DNA from: Ifrita kowaldi
Lineage: Eukaryota; Chordata; Aves; Passeriformes; Cinclosomatidae
Reading direction: 5' to 3'
NCBI GenBank assembly: GCA_013398055.1
Contig: VZRS01000329.1
Location: 124,001 to 188,000 of the forward strand
DNA: 64,000 nucleotides
Positions 1-13,400 of the stretch are shown here, one piece after another; the first letter of the stretch is position 1; each line of letters begins with the position of its first letter. The translations under genes were made by a program, and so were the position numbers. The notes below the pieces were generated by a model. That model was given only the letters and a program-made list of their open reading frames with translations. It did not search any database and was not told the DNA's origin.

Positions 1-230
1 TGACTGACAGGCACAGAGAGAGGGTTCTGCTAACGCACTGAGACAAGTCTGGGAGCGGAGTATCAAGGACGAGGCTGTGGCAGAGGTACTGTGCATTATG
101 GATGAGGCGCTCAGCTCTGGCGTTGATTGATTGAGGGATAGTTGTGCTCTTTCACGATGCTGGGTAAGATCGTATGGACTGTCATTTAATAGGAGCTTTC
201 TTGTCAGTGGGAAGATGACTTTTCACACAG

Positions 231-302
231 TGACCCCATGCAGATTGCAAATGACAGCCATGCTCTCTTCTCTGCTTCTTAAGGGTTTAGTCTCTCATGC
301 AG
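231..302 (+). other. SULF1: Candidate non-coding 5' UTR exon A
   Basis: The segment is preceded by TTTCACACAG and followed by a near-consensus donor, CAG|GTGAGT. It has no long reading frame. SULF1 is known to have several non-coding first exons, so this could be one of them. Only splice-site shape supports it. Confidence 0.3.
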
Positions 303-647
303 GTGAGTTAACATAAAACAGCATTAGTGCTTGCCAGTTGTCCTACACTGGAATTAATGCTTATTCTCAGAATCTCACTATAAATCCGACTGTAAATATT
401 GGAAAAGCACCTGTGTCTGATGATGTGAGATACATGTCCTTTATCTCTAGCAGCCAAGGTGCCATCCAACCCCAGCGTAGGTATGGTATTAAATTAAGTA
501 GGGGAGCTATGGCGAATACAATTTTTATCTACTCTTTTCTTTCAGGACAGAGAAAGAAGCTGTAACAAACAGTTCTGGAGACTTTGAAGCACAGCCACAG
601 TACTGAGGTCTCTGACTGACAAGGCTTCTGCTTTCTCCTTCTCACAG

Positions 648-707
648 GGCTCCTCCTACAGATATTCTGAACACGTCTGCATCTCGGCAATTTTTTACTG
701 CGCCCAG
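648..707 (+). other. SULF1: Candidate non-coding 5' UTR exon B
   Basis: A pyrimidine-rich tract ending TTCTCACAG precedes this 60-nt segment, and CAG|GTACTG follows it. A second acceptor-like TTTCTTTCAG at 536-545 could start a longer form (546-707). The next acceptor downstream is that of the first coding exon at 1025. The call is inferred from splice-site shape alone. Confidence 0.4.
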
Positions 708-1024
708 GTACTGAATGTAAGGAGCCAAGCTGCATAAAAAGAAGCATGGGGTGTAGGAGAAGGAGCACTGTGAGGAGTATACCAGAAGTCATGTCTATAC
801 AAAATGCAGGCATGACTTCAAACAAAAATTATTTGAGAGAGCATAGTTGCAGAATGACCAAGTTTATTCTTAGTAAATGGCAGAATAAAGCTCTCATTCA
901 ACAATATGGCTTATAATCCTGTTAAATGGTATGTGTCAGGCTTGACTTCCCTAAGTGTCATCCTTTCAGTGTATGACTGGAAGTTTATCTATTGCTTGAA
1001 CAGAATCTCTTTTCCTCCCTACAG

Positions 1025-1259
1025 GTCTTGAAAACTAGAGTTCAGGAACTTCTGGATCAGCCTTTTCATTGAAATACTGGAACTACTATGAAGCCTTCTT
1101 GGTTTGCACTTGTCTTGGCAGTGCTCAGTACTGAATTGCTAACAAGTCACTGTTCCACCATCAAGTCCCCGAGGTTCAGAGGACGTGTGCAGCAGGAACG
1201 AAAAAATATTAGACCAAATATCATCCTTGTACTCACAGATGATCAAGATGTGGAGCTAG
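1025..1259 (+). CDS. SULF1: SULF1 exon 1: 63-nt 5' UTR, signal peptide, first metal ligands
   Basis: The acceptor is TCCCTACAG|G and the donor is CTAG|GTGAG. Translation starts at ATG 1088 (A at -3) and encodes residues 1-57 plus one base. Residues 1 to about 22 are a hydrophobic signal peptide for secretion. The exon ends in the conserved strand I-I-L-V-L-T-D-D-Q-D, whose Asp51 and Asp52 bind calcium in the sulfatase active site. The start is chosen because it gives the signal peptide and matches avian Sulf1. Confidence 0.96.
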
Positions 1260-4200
1260 GTGAGAAATAATTGTTTGCTACTACATTTTGTCATGTGTCT
1301 TTCGGTAGTTTATGTCAAGCAGAAAGAACTTTAAGTTCAGGGAAGGTGCTGGTCCTGGAACAGTATCAGAATGTGGGACAAGTTTGGAAAATGAGTTAAC
1401 AAATATTATTTAATAGCATTCATTGCACTTAATTATAGACTTTAGGAAATATATGCTTATCAAAATCCACCATGGGAGGCTTTAATCAACACAACAGAAA
1501 GATTTAATAATGCATGCAAGGACATACAGATAAAAAACTTGCATCAAAAGCCTTTTCTCACTCTATGAATTTCTGTAGCATTTAAAAATTTGAGCCTTAT
1601 CAGGCCAACCTTTCCCTCAGTGCTGTATAGGTGTCTCTACCTCTAACATATTTGTCACGGGGATGTATGTCATCTGCATATGTTTATGCACACAGAAAAA
1701 CTGATCTAGTCACAGGACTTAGTCACCTTAATATTTGTATGAATTACTGAAGTGTTTAAAATCCATCTGCTTTAAAAACTATGCTATATGTATAAAAACA
1801 TGGTAGTTTTGCTTTCACAAGTATACTAAATATCTGAGCACATACCAGTCAGAAGTGATTTTCACATATTTTTCTTAGGGTGGAAAAAGTTAAAACACTT
1901 GGATGATGTTCCAGGAGACCTTTGAATGTTTTCCATTAAGTAAGTTAGAAAGATATTAATGGTAGTTATGCATATAATTGATTTTTTGGTTCACTGCCCA
2001 AAATGAAAAATCAAGGAGAGAAAGAGGATCATTTTAGGTTACCCCCAAGCAAATATTTTGGGTTGTGAGATCAAAAAGGTGAAAAAATGGCAAATTAAGT
2101 AGAAATGAAATCTTGCATTCTTAGCTTTTTTTTTTTTATGAGATACATATTTTTAATAGAAGTATATAGACAAAATGCCATATGACATTGAAAAATAAAA
2201 ACGCTTCATTCCAGAAAACTTCATTTTGTTCTAAAATCACATACTTTCAGACAGAAGATTTTGTAGACAAAATATGGTCTGTATCTGAAAGCAGTTCTTT
2301 GGTTGCTAGCATTTTTGTATTTCCATGATGCAATAATAATTTCATAGTCCTTCAGTGTTCTGAGAAGATAATTAATAAACTATATTTCGTGACTGAGGGT
2401 TGGTGCTTTTATGCAGCAGAGCTCCAAACACAGGCCTTTAGATGTGAGCAATTCTTATCTTTTTCATTTTTCACTCTTTCAACCCTCTGCTCTGTTCAGC
2501 CATGCTGCATAATGAATAGCTGTTCCCAGCTCTATTTTTGTTCTAAAATATAGCTCTTACAATAGGAGTGCATTTCTTCTTGATAGAGTCATTCTGAAAA
2601 ATTTTGTTAAAAGGGTCAAGTCAAGTCTTCCTTTTTGTGGTCTGAAAGAGCCTCCTCTCTCCAGGGCACTGGGGAAGGTAGGTCAGCAGACACACATCTC
2701 TGAAAACAGTGTTACCAACTTGCTGCCTTCAGTCTTGCAAGAAGGTTTGCAAGTGGTGAGAAAGGAGGAAGGATGTGGCGAGTCACTTTGTTCATACTGT
2801 GGAGCTCTACTCTTTGAAAGCTGCTCTGAATGTTCACAGGGCACTCTGGCTCCTATTAGCAGGCAGCTGAGCAATAGCCTGGGTGTGTATGCATTCCCAC
2901 TGCCTTGAATGAACACACAGGTTTCCCCTTTTCATAGATCATTTCACAGGAAACAGGATTCAGCCCCAAGATTTACTGTACTGCATTATTCACACTTCTG
3001 CTAATAAATCATTCTGCTTATTTGAAAAATAAAGCCAAACTGTTTTCCATGTGTGAATTTTCCTCTTGCTCTTCATTGATTCCTGAGAAAAGTCTTAAAT
3101 TTCTCAAAGGTCAATGGGAAGTAACACTTTCTGCCACAAACAGAATAAAACTTAGGCATTGGTATCCAAAAATCACAAGACTGAAAGTCGCTCAATATGG
3201 ATTATTTGCTATTGTATTCCCAGCACGAACATTTGTAAAAGCTATTCTAAATGAATGCTTTAACATAAAAGCACATAAGGTACATTATAGATTTCAATCA
3301 GGAAGGATTTGTCTCCAGAGCATGTATAAGCATTGAACCAAAATATTCATCTGCCTGAGTGCAAACGATATACAGAGGAGTTATCCAAAGTAAAATTTGC
3401 AAGGGACAGGGAGTTTGTATTTAGTTAGTGCTCAAACCATAGGAGTATGCACATTTTCCTATTGATCTGCACCATCCCCCTGAGTTTTGCATTCTGAGTG
3501 CAGAGAAATTCAGCAGAGTTGCTGTCTCATTCCCATTATTAGATAAAACCAACAAATTGCTTCACAACTCCATTCACTTCCTATCTGTGCAAGGAGGAAG
3601 GATATTATGGATCAGCTGGTGGATTGCAACTTAAGCTGTGTGAAGCAGCCTGGCCCACAGCTCTTGAAGAAACTCAGCAAATACTTGAGCTCAAAGGCTG
3701 GGAAATTACTTCTTAAATGTGCACTTTCTTCCCCTACCAAGATTCTGAGGGTAGAGGACTCACTGCCCAACAAAGAGGCCAGTGGCATCTTGCTCAAGGC
3801 AAAGTACCAGCTCCCAGAACCCAGAACCTCTCCCCTCCTGGAGACAACATGCTGTGACTCTTCAGGGCTCCCACTGGGGTCAGGCCTGTATTCTCTTCAG
3901 TCCAACATTTTGCTTGATTTTTGGTCTCTTCCCCTGTCCTCCTGATTCTCTATTATTAGCACGCATCAATACCTCAAAATATGACACACACTCTTATTGT
4001 CCTCACTGTAGAAAATATCTAGTATAATGTCAGAAAGGAGAAAAACTAATTAATATGTTGGTAGTTCCAGTGTTTCTGACCCTTTTTTACAGCCTGATGC
4101 ACCACCCAGTGAAATCTGTATAAACCATCCAGTGAAGAGAGCATGGGGTGAAGAGATGACGGCATCATCTAGACACATCATATCAGCCATAATTTGCCTG

Positions 4201-7200
4201 GTGTGCTTTCCATCTTCACTAGAACTAAAGTGCTAAAAAACACAAACTGAGAAAATGGGGATATGTGCTGAGAACTCAAAAAGTCCATTACCTTCCTGGG
4301 GACTTGCATACAACCATATAAAGACAGGGTGGCTCCCAGCTATCCCTTTGTAGAGCTGCCCACCTGTGATGAAAATCCATAGGAACTTTAAGACTTGATA
4401 CGAAATCTTGGTTGCCGAACGTATTTCTTGAGGTATGAGAATAGGCTGAGAAGTGACACTTAATGTCTTGTCTGACAAAACTTACTAACTTCAGTGTCCA
4501 AAGTGGCCATTCCCTGTTATCTGGTTGCCCTCAGGTGCTCCCCAATCCGTCATGTAGAGTGCGAGTGTCCTGCTGACAGGCAGCGCCTGAGTGCATGTGC
4601 CCTGAAGACTGCGGGCCAGATGGTAAAAACACAAGCTGTGAGCAGAGCTGCAGACAGCAAAGGATTATAACTTATATCAGCAAGTTTTATCTCCTGCTTG
4701 TGTTTTGTTTTCCAAATGAGGAAGTCTCACCTGCTTTGAAGTGCCTATTCCAGAATTTCCAGAGGGGCTTAATCTATTATCAGTGTCAGTAAGTGCATAC
4801 CTAGAGGGACAACTTAGTCATAAACAGCAGGTTTGCAAGAGCAGAGGGCTGACCAGCTGGAGGAATGAGGAAGCACTCTAACAGCTACTCATTTATAATA
4901 CACAGAGGCAGGAAAGTGCAGATCAGCTCTGCTGCAGTTACTGTGCATTAGGGTACCTGAATAGCCCACTTTCTATCTGAGCAGCTTGGCACACTTTACA
5001 GCTGAGTTCTCAGGAAAAAACTGTGACTTTTCAAAAATGGAAGAGCTCTGGTGAAAACAAAACAAAACCTAAGAAGTCAGCCTGGGGTCTGACATAAAGG
5101 CATGGAGAACGAGGATGATCTCTCATTTGTCTTTTACTTAACGATTAAGTGAAATGCTCCTACTCATGCAAATGGAGACCTTTTGTGTTCAGGGACCTCT
5201 CAGTTACTCTTCTACTTTTCTGTATCCCTAAGCACATGGGGTTCAGGAAAGAACAACTGCAGATGTTCTGCATTTAGAAAATAAGGGCTATAAAGACAAA
5301 GAGTCTAAAGTGATGGTGACTTTCATACACAGTATTAAATGTATCTTTAAAGACAGAGACCCTGGCATTTTAAATGAAATGCTGAAGACCCTGACGCCTC
5401 TTCCCTTTTATAAACAATTTTTTTTACACAAAAGACTTCGTATTCAGCACTGACTCCTTAGCCCAAAACCAAGACAGAGCATGCTTAACTTTAGCTAGTA
5501 AGATAATTTGTAAGATTTTATGGCTAAAACCTAAAATTGAGTCTCCTTGGGAGTTTTATGGTTTTGCAGGCAGGTTTGCAATTGGTTCAGAACTTTTTTA
5601 AATTTGATTTTCAAGCAACATTAAAAATCCATTAAGAAAAACCCTTGTTGTATCAGTGGAATCAATGGATTTAAATGTAAAATAAGGACAGACAACTGTG
5701 CCAAAACCAAAGAAAAAAAAAGAAAAAGAAAAAAATTCCCCAAACCTCTTTTTAGCACCAAAATTGTGCAAGTACTACAATTCACAAACTTGTTTCCTGG
5801 GCACATACTGAAAAATCCACAGTTCACCCTCACCCTTTAATCTCTGCTCTGTTGGATAACATGAAGAACAAACTTTGACAGCTGTCAGCAAATACTGACA
5901 GACTCCATCCAGGGCTGCTCAGCCTTTCTGCAATCAGAAATCTGCAAGCCCTGCCTCTCTCACCTTGCAGTTCATGAAGATGATTTGAAGGATGCAAAAA
6001 ATATCTTTGTTCTTTAAACATTATCAGTGCAATTTCTTGGGAAAGATGCTGCATTTTGCCTTTTTTTTGCATACCTTTAACCCTAAAAACTGATTTTGAG
6101 CACAGTGCTTTAGCTTCAGAACCAGACATGCTGATCTTGTGTCCTCAGAAACTTTCCTTTAGAAGAATTGCTATTGAATTCTCTGCTTCCTTCCTCCATC
6201 TCTCTCCCTCCTTTACTCCCTTCCTCTCTCTATTTTTCTCTTTCTTCTGTCATCTGATAAAATGGAAAGAGTATTAGCATTTTCATTGGTAACCTCAGCA
6301 TTTTACGTATTTTACTGGCGTACTGACTAATAATTCAGTCTGTGTAACATACTGCTTTTCTACAGCTGCATTTGAAGAACTATTGGCCTGTGAATTTGAT
6401 ACAGCTTTGACACTATTTCTAGATTAGTCCATATTTTAACTTTGTTTTGAAGTCTGAGAAAAAAAAAGAATTCAGTCTTTCTGGAATCCTGAAAAATATT
6501 TTTATTGGTATAAGATATTGGTATTTCTCCTAAAATTATGAAAGCTGCAGGGTGAAGCACACTGATGTTCAGAGACAAGCTAATCACTGATACTTTACTT
6601 TTAATAGCATAATAACAGTCAATATATTCAAACTATCTTTTACTGCACGGTGATGATCAGTACCTCTTACTACAGGGTCCATGCAAGTGATGAATAAAAC
6701 CAGGAGGATTATGGAGAATGGAGGGGCCTCTTTCATCAATGCCTTTGTAACTACCCCGATGTGCTGCCCATCGCGTTCCTCGATGCTGACTGGGAAGTAT
6801 GTGCACAACCACAACATTTACACCAACAACGAAAACTGCTCTTCTCCCTCATGGCAGGCTACTCACGAGCCTCGCACCTTCGCTGTGTATCTCAATAACA
6901 CTGGGTACAGAACAGGTAAGAGACAAAGCAACAGCAGGTCTTTGTTTAAAGTGAAGAGGACATATTCAGCAATCAGTCTTAAATCACTGCCTAAAATGAA
7001 ACTGTTCTTGGCTGTGATAGAGTTCATTTTCTTCCTAGTAGATGGATTTAGCATGAGAATAATCTTGATAACACACCGAAGTTTTAAGTTGTTGCTGAGT
7101 AGTACATATACTAAGTCAAGACTTTTTAGTCTTGACTTAATACGTGTCTCATGCACAGCAAGAAGGCTGGAGTGGCACAAGGATTTGGGAGGGGACACAG

Positions 7201-7402
7201 CTGATCCAAACCAGCCAATGGGATATTCCATACCGTATGGCACCATGCTCAAGACATAAACTGAGGGAAAGCTGGCCAGGGGGTGCTGCTTGGAAATGGG
7301 TTGTATATTGGTAAAAGAGTGGTAAACAATTCTGTTGTGCATTACTTGGGGGTTTGGGAGTTTTTTGTGGGGTTTATTTCTCTCTCTCTTTTTCTTGTCT
7401 CC

Positions 7403-7447
<45 letters not shown>

Positions 7448-10400
7448 TACATTTTGTTTAAATTGTTAAGCTGTTCTTATCTCAGTCTATGGATTTTACC
7501 TTCTTTCCTACTCTCCTTCCCATCCTACTGTGGCAGGGGCCGTGGAGTGAGAGAGCAACTGAGTGGTACTTAGTTGCTGACTGGGGTTAAACCACAACAG
7601 GAGCAACTGTTGTCCCAAACTGGCTGTGCAGGGCAGAGGTTGAATGTCATGGAGAGGGGGGGTAGTGCTGCCTGCTGCTCCACATCTGCAGTAGCAGCCA
7701 GGTAAAGAAACCCACTGGTAGTGAAGCAGCATATTTTCACATTTGGACGTCCCAGGAGGGAAATAAGCTGTTGGGCAGTTACACCTACTGTGAAAGAGGT
7801 GCATTTTAGTGGCATTGTGGGTCAGAACTGGCAGTTCCAGACGTGATTATGGTCAGTATTACGGCCTGCTTGTGGACAGCTGCTAGCAGTTATGGAAGAA
7901 GATGTCAGGGCCAGGCTGGGAACTGGTGCCAAAGACCTCACAGGAGTGGAGGGACTGTCATGGGAGCAAAACGAGGTGAATGGTATAATTTAAACTTTGC
8001 CATGGGGCGATATTTCATTTGCATTTTCTGAAAAGGAATAGAAACATGCCTTTAAGAAGGATTGTTCTACTGTGCACCAATAAGATTTGATAGTTTTCTT
8101 GTAAATTCCTGGCGGTTTTCCGTAGTCAGGAGATCCTTTTCCTGTCTACAAAGAACTCTTCTTATTCCTCTCGTCTGTGCTTCAGCTTGATGTAAAACTT
8201 GATTCATTTCTGCATCACCTATCCCCTAAGATTGAATCTGTAGACATGTTAGGCTCCAGCCTGACTTCCCCTTCGCAAGGTACCGGAGTTGTGCGAGGTC
8301 GTCAGAGTGCAATTTGTCCAGAAGTGTCATTCAGCTACAAAGACTCCCCTTCACAGAGCAGCGAGGCACAGATCTCCTGCCAGCTGCCTTCCTTACAATG
8401 TCACTGGCAGCAAAGAAACTTGTCTCTATCGGCAGTTTAGGCACAAGAAGGGATTGCTTTCAAAACATAGAGCTGGCAAATGTCTCCATGCTGTCTGCTA
8501 GTCCTAAATCTCTTAAAGCTGCTGCCTCCAATGCCTCAAGTTTATCTGCCTCTTTCTTCACCACACAGACAGTATGCTCTTTTTTCTTCTGTCTCTGTGC
8601 ATCTCTAGTTCTGGAGAGCTTCTGCTTCCTGCATTAAAAACAAAACCAGACAAATCTTTACTTTTTTTGGACCTGGTGTTGGTTCTGACACATGAGCTGA
8701 ATAGTACTTCAGTCTCTATTAAGTTGGTCTCAGTGCAGTTGCCATCTGAGTTCAGCTCTGCTAAGCCTGAGTAGGGGTCAGCATCAAGGCTTTGGAGGAG
8801 AAAAGGAAGGAAGAGAGAATGGACCATCACTGTTAGAAAAGGTGCTGAATTTGACCTAAAATATGAGGTTTATCTCATTACTTACATCTCAGAAATCCTT
8901 TCTGATTGATGTATGGGTGCTTCATGTGGGACCTGGTTTAGTGTTCTTAAAAAATGAGTATCTTATTGGTTTGTCATCCACGCTTTGCACAACCAAATGC
9001 TTCACACATAAACTGGACAGTTTTGTCACTAGCCCTCTCTGCCCTTCTGGGGGCAAACACCACTTTGAGCATATCTCCTGCACTGCCTTGTATTAGGAAG
9101 GCATGTGGAGATGCTTACTAAATGCATTACATGGAAAGGAAAAAGGGGTCAAAAGGAAAGGAACAGGAAAAAAGTGCTTTTTCAAAGGCAGGCAGAGAGA
9201 ACATCAGTCCTAAAACTGTCAGGATAGGTGAGTTTTAACAAAAGACAGAAAAGAGTAGAAGAAAATGGAAACAAATGAAAATACCTGCATGAATCTCCAA
9301 TTCTGACTGAGGTACATTGTCCAATCCTACAATACCATGGCTACAAAGATTTTTTTTTTTTTACTCCTTGTAAGATGAGCCGACCTCCTAATTTAGCCAC
9401 AATTATTTTTCGAGGTGGTGGCTTAATTAACAGCAGATCTTGTAATACATTTTTCCAGGATAGTGTTGCCCTATTAAAAAGTCACCCAAAGTCTGCTCAC
9501 CAAGTAATAATCTACACCTCACAGCTAGAAAGTTTAGTAAAATTATAATGACTCAAAAATACCTGGGAGTCAAAAATAATTGGGAGCAAAAATGAGGGAA
9601 CTGGGGATAGAGAGGTTGCAGATGTTATGGATACTTTCCCTGTGCATTTCTACATGTTTTGGCAGTAAATCAGTAACCTCCTCTACGGGAAACTGAAACA
9701 CAGAAAGAGAAGTGAATGACTCAGGCCGGTCACAGTTTGGTGACAGTCCTGATAAGGCATTTGACCAGAGAGCTCCCATCTGGATGAGACAATGTATAAT
9801 ATCTCCAGCCTGGTATTCTGAAATGATGAGAATTTAACTCACTTTTTGGATAGGATCAAATTATTATATGTCAGTGGAAATAAAGGGGTGAGAGAGTGTT
9901 TATATAATGTCCTCACTTCTGTCCACTCCAGATAGTTTTCAATATCTATAAAGCATCCATTGTCTAAACCTGCAGCAGCCTTAACTAAACCCTCTGTACT
10001 GCAATTGATCACACGTGGGCAGACTGTTATGAGGGGAGTTCTGCTGAAGCCACGAGGACTCCACACAAGCACAGCAGGCCCTTTAAAGAGAGGTCTGAAA
10101 CGTGCTCTAATAAATTGTGGTTATAATTAGAGCCCACTGGGGAAACCTGGCAAAGGACAGAATGGGTTCTTCTTTCCTTTTTCTATTATATTCTTCTACT
10201 CTGATACGACATAAGGGCGATGTTGCATTTCATGGAAACATCCCTTTTTGGAGATTGTATGTCAGTGCTAAATCATAGGCAGAGACTGTGCTGGACAGTA
10301 GCAGGGCAGGCAACTTTCAGAAGCCATCCTGGGCAGTAGCAGGGCAGAAAATGTTCAGAAATAACACAGCCAAACCAAAATCACTTGTCCTTCTAATTAT

Positions 10401-13400
10401 AATTTTCCACAGCTATTAAGGATGTTTCAATGTTTACAGTTTCCCTTATTCACAAGCTGTATGTTAATGCAGCAATGAACCAACTGCTAAGCTTCTTGAT
10501 TGTCCACAAAATTGGTAATATTAAATTCAAATTTATAGGTCATAGCAGGGAAGGCACACAGTAAATAGGTAGAAAGAGAAAACAAAGCAGCTCTGGAGAG
10601 TTTCAGAGAAGACATTTGTGTTAATTACATAGGATCCAGGCATTCATACTAGAGAGGAAAAAGGGTCCCTCACTTTCAAATTTTGTGGAAATTGTGAGAA
10701 GAGCTTGACAAATTTTCCTTCATCTCATAGTTTTTAGCATCAGCAGATATTCCTTCAGCTATTTGGATTTAGAAGTTTAATTCGTAAATTTATTAACTTC
10801 AGGAGTTAGAGATTTTGTTTTGTGCTTTCCAAAGTACTGGCTGGTCATTTGCTGTTCTTTCAATCTCATGATTTCTTTACCTTCCACTGCTCTGTCCCAG
10901 TCCTACAGCACGTAATCTTGCCTCTCAGATGTGCCCTTTGCTGTTGCTGACTGCCTTTGCCATTCACCTACACAAACACAAAGGAAAACCCCAGAAGTGC
11001 AACCTTGGTTTCCTCAATAGGAAAGGGGGATTGTGCTGCATCTTAATAATTGAGCAGCAGCAAAGCATAGTCTTGGTATTTTAGAAGACAAATCCATCAC
11101 ATGAGAACAGCCAACATCCAGAAGATATAAATAAGATAAACATTTTCTTTTTAAATAATGGATCATACTTTGCATACTGCAGGATTTTACATTTTTACCA
11201 GCTGAAGTTTCATCCCTTTGCAAATATGAAAAGAAGTATAAGTTTAAAATTCTTACCCTGACTTAACACACATACGTATTCTAAACCCTCTCTGCTTAAT
11301 GTTACTTTGTAGAATTACTACTCTCTAATCCTCTCTCCTCTTAGCCCCGCACAGCCAGTGTAACTGTGCAGGAGAGAGCTGAACTCTGCCTTGGATCAGC
11401 AGCTGCTGACAGCCTCACAGCACCATGCCAAACACAGGACCAGTCTCTCCCTTCATGGAATCCCACCTGAAAGAACAGGGATCACCAAATTAGGCAATTG
11501 TTTGCTTGCACTTTTTAGAACAGTCTTTGGGAAGATGATTTCCCAGTATTTTATTTCTTGCTAAGATGTACCAACTGATTAGAATAACATTCAAGATTCA
11601 TGCATGCGAGTGTTCTGATGTCATTTGTGGGACAAAAATGGTAACATAACAAAGTTAAGCAGCTCAGATGTTAATTCCTAAACGGCTTCATTTGTGAAAC
11701 TCCAGTCTCAAGAAGTGACACCAAGATGCCCCTATCTGGCATGTTTTGACATTAGTCACAGACTTCTGCACAGTGATGAACAGAAATGGTCACTTGGTTG
11801 ACAACTGGCTAATGTGTTCAACAGCACACGTCAGTGTGTTCATTGACATCTGCCACTTATGGGTACATTTCTTAGTGTAGTGAACAAAGAACTAATAAAA
11901 CACTGAGATGTCAGGAAGCTGAAAGCTAAGGAGTATTTAAACTGTGCATCATTCCCTTCTGACTCACAGGGACATGTTAATCTTTCATAAAGCGACCAAA
12001 AGCTATGCCTCCTGAAGGTGTGGGCAGACAATAAGTTTCCTCTAGAGGCAAAGCCAGTGTGTTTCCTGTTCACAGCCTTGCAGTACAAATCACTGCCAGC
12101 ACATGCTATTTTTAATCTGCATCATTTCAGTGACCTAATTTGTATCCTGTCTCATGCACCCTTTCAAAGCAGAGAGGGTGGCACAATATGATACCGGGCT
12201 GGGAAAGAGTAAGCAGAGAATGAGTCCTGGTTTTCAGATTATTTCTAAAGTGAAAATAAAGAGAGAGAGAGAACTCTGAGTTTTCAGGTTCTTTCTTAAT
12301 TGGTGTGAAATATTCTGGGAAGCATCAAACATAATTTAATCTGTAAATATTTTAAATAATTAAAAATATGTCTTACTTTTCAGAGTAATTTGAACTTTCT
12401 GTCAATGAAAAAATGTATAAATGAAAGTGAAATATGCTGAATGTATGCACATAGTCCATAAAAAGTGAAATGTAGAAGAGGGAAAAATGCCAAAAGGATA
12501 ACATGCAGGATTTTCTAGTTCTATGGCATCATGTGAAGTGAAACTTTTTGGTTTCTGTCCAGGACCTCATCAAAAACCACAGCATATCTGCCTACTTATG
12601 CTTAAAGCAGAATTCTATGCTATTAAATATCACACAGAAAACCATACACTAAAAGACTTTTAGCAAGTTTATGTCTTCAAGTACTTCATTTAGGAAAATC
12701 TGGGTAGAACATTGTCTATGCAACCATTTCATCTCTTGTTCACATGGCTAAATTACAGTCTTTAACTACATAACAACACACCACTTTATGGAGGGTGAAA
12801 TTTCCTCAGTTTGAAAAGACAGACCGGTTCTATCAAAAGACAGTGCTGGCTTCCAGATCAGCAGGGCTGGGGGGTCTCACATCCCATCTGCCACACTCCA
12901 CTGCTCACTTGCTGAGAAACCAAGCAAAGTGGGGTTTTATCTCATACATGGGGCTGGGCATGCTGTTATAGGTTTTCAGATGTCTTATGAAAGGCAGGTA
13001 CCAGTGAGACTCAAGAGTCCTTTCAGACATTGTTGGGTCCTCCACTCTGACCAAAAGCACTTCTGAATCCCTTCATCCTATCCCATTAGGCAGTGCAGTG
13101 TCCACTCCTCAGATTTCTCATCCCAGTTTTCTGGCCGTGCAAGACATCACCTTGGCCTCTGCTCTGAGCCTTGTCCCCCTGCTTGTCTGTCCTCAAGTCA
13201 TTCCCTCTCTCCCTCTCTCCCTCCCTCCTCTCTCAGGTCCAGTCAGTTCTTGACAGACATGTCCTGTTCCCACTGCTTACCATTAACGATCTCTTTTTCC
13301 AGCCTGATCAGCAAATCTGCTTCTGCCACCCCCCCCCGTCAATCAGCTTCTTTCTCCTTTCTGCACTCATTGTCCCATTTCTTGGTTGACATTGCCAGTC

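Larger units (their letters stand above)
1..1024. other. 5' flank / upstream intron of SULF1
   Basis: No coding frame is convincing here. Two short segments have exon-like borders and are listed separately as possible 5' UTR exons. The stretch just before 1025 ends in a pyrimidine-rich acceptor. No TATA-box or CpG-rich promoter is evident, so the main SULF1 promoter probably lies outside the window. Confidence 0.5.
7003..7599 (+). mobile_element. Solo LTR of an avian ERVL-like family (copy 1)
   Basis: The segment opens with TGTTCTTGGCTGTGATAGAG and closes with GGGGTTAAACCACAACA, the ends I recognise from a common bird LTR family. It also carries the family's inner CCAATGGGATATTCCATACC block. 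No internal retroviral genes follow, so it is a solo LTR left by recombination. A (ATT)n array has grown inside it. The flanks GAAAC and GGAGC may be a decayed 5-bp target duplication. The family name cannot be given from sequence alone. Confidence 0.8.

Noticed and set aside
7283..7573. Open frame with a poly-Tyr run
   Set aside because: It lies in the LTR and its (ATT)n array; the Tyr run is a repeat artefact.
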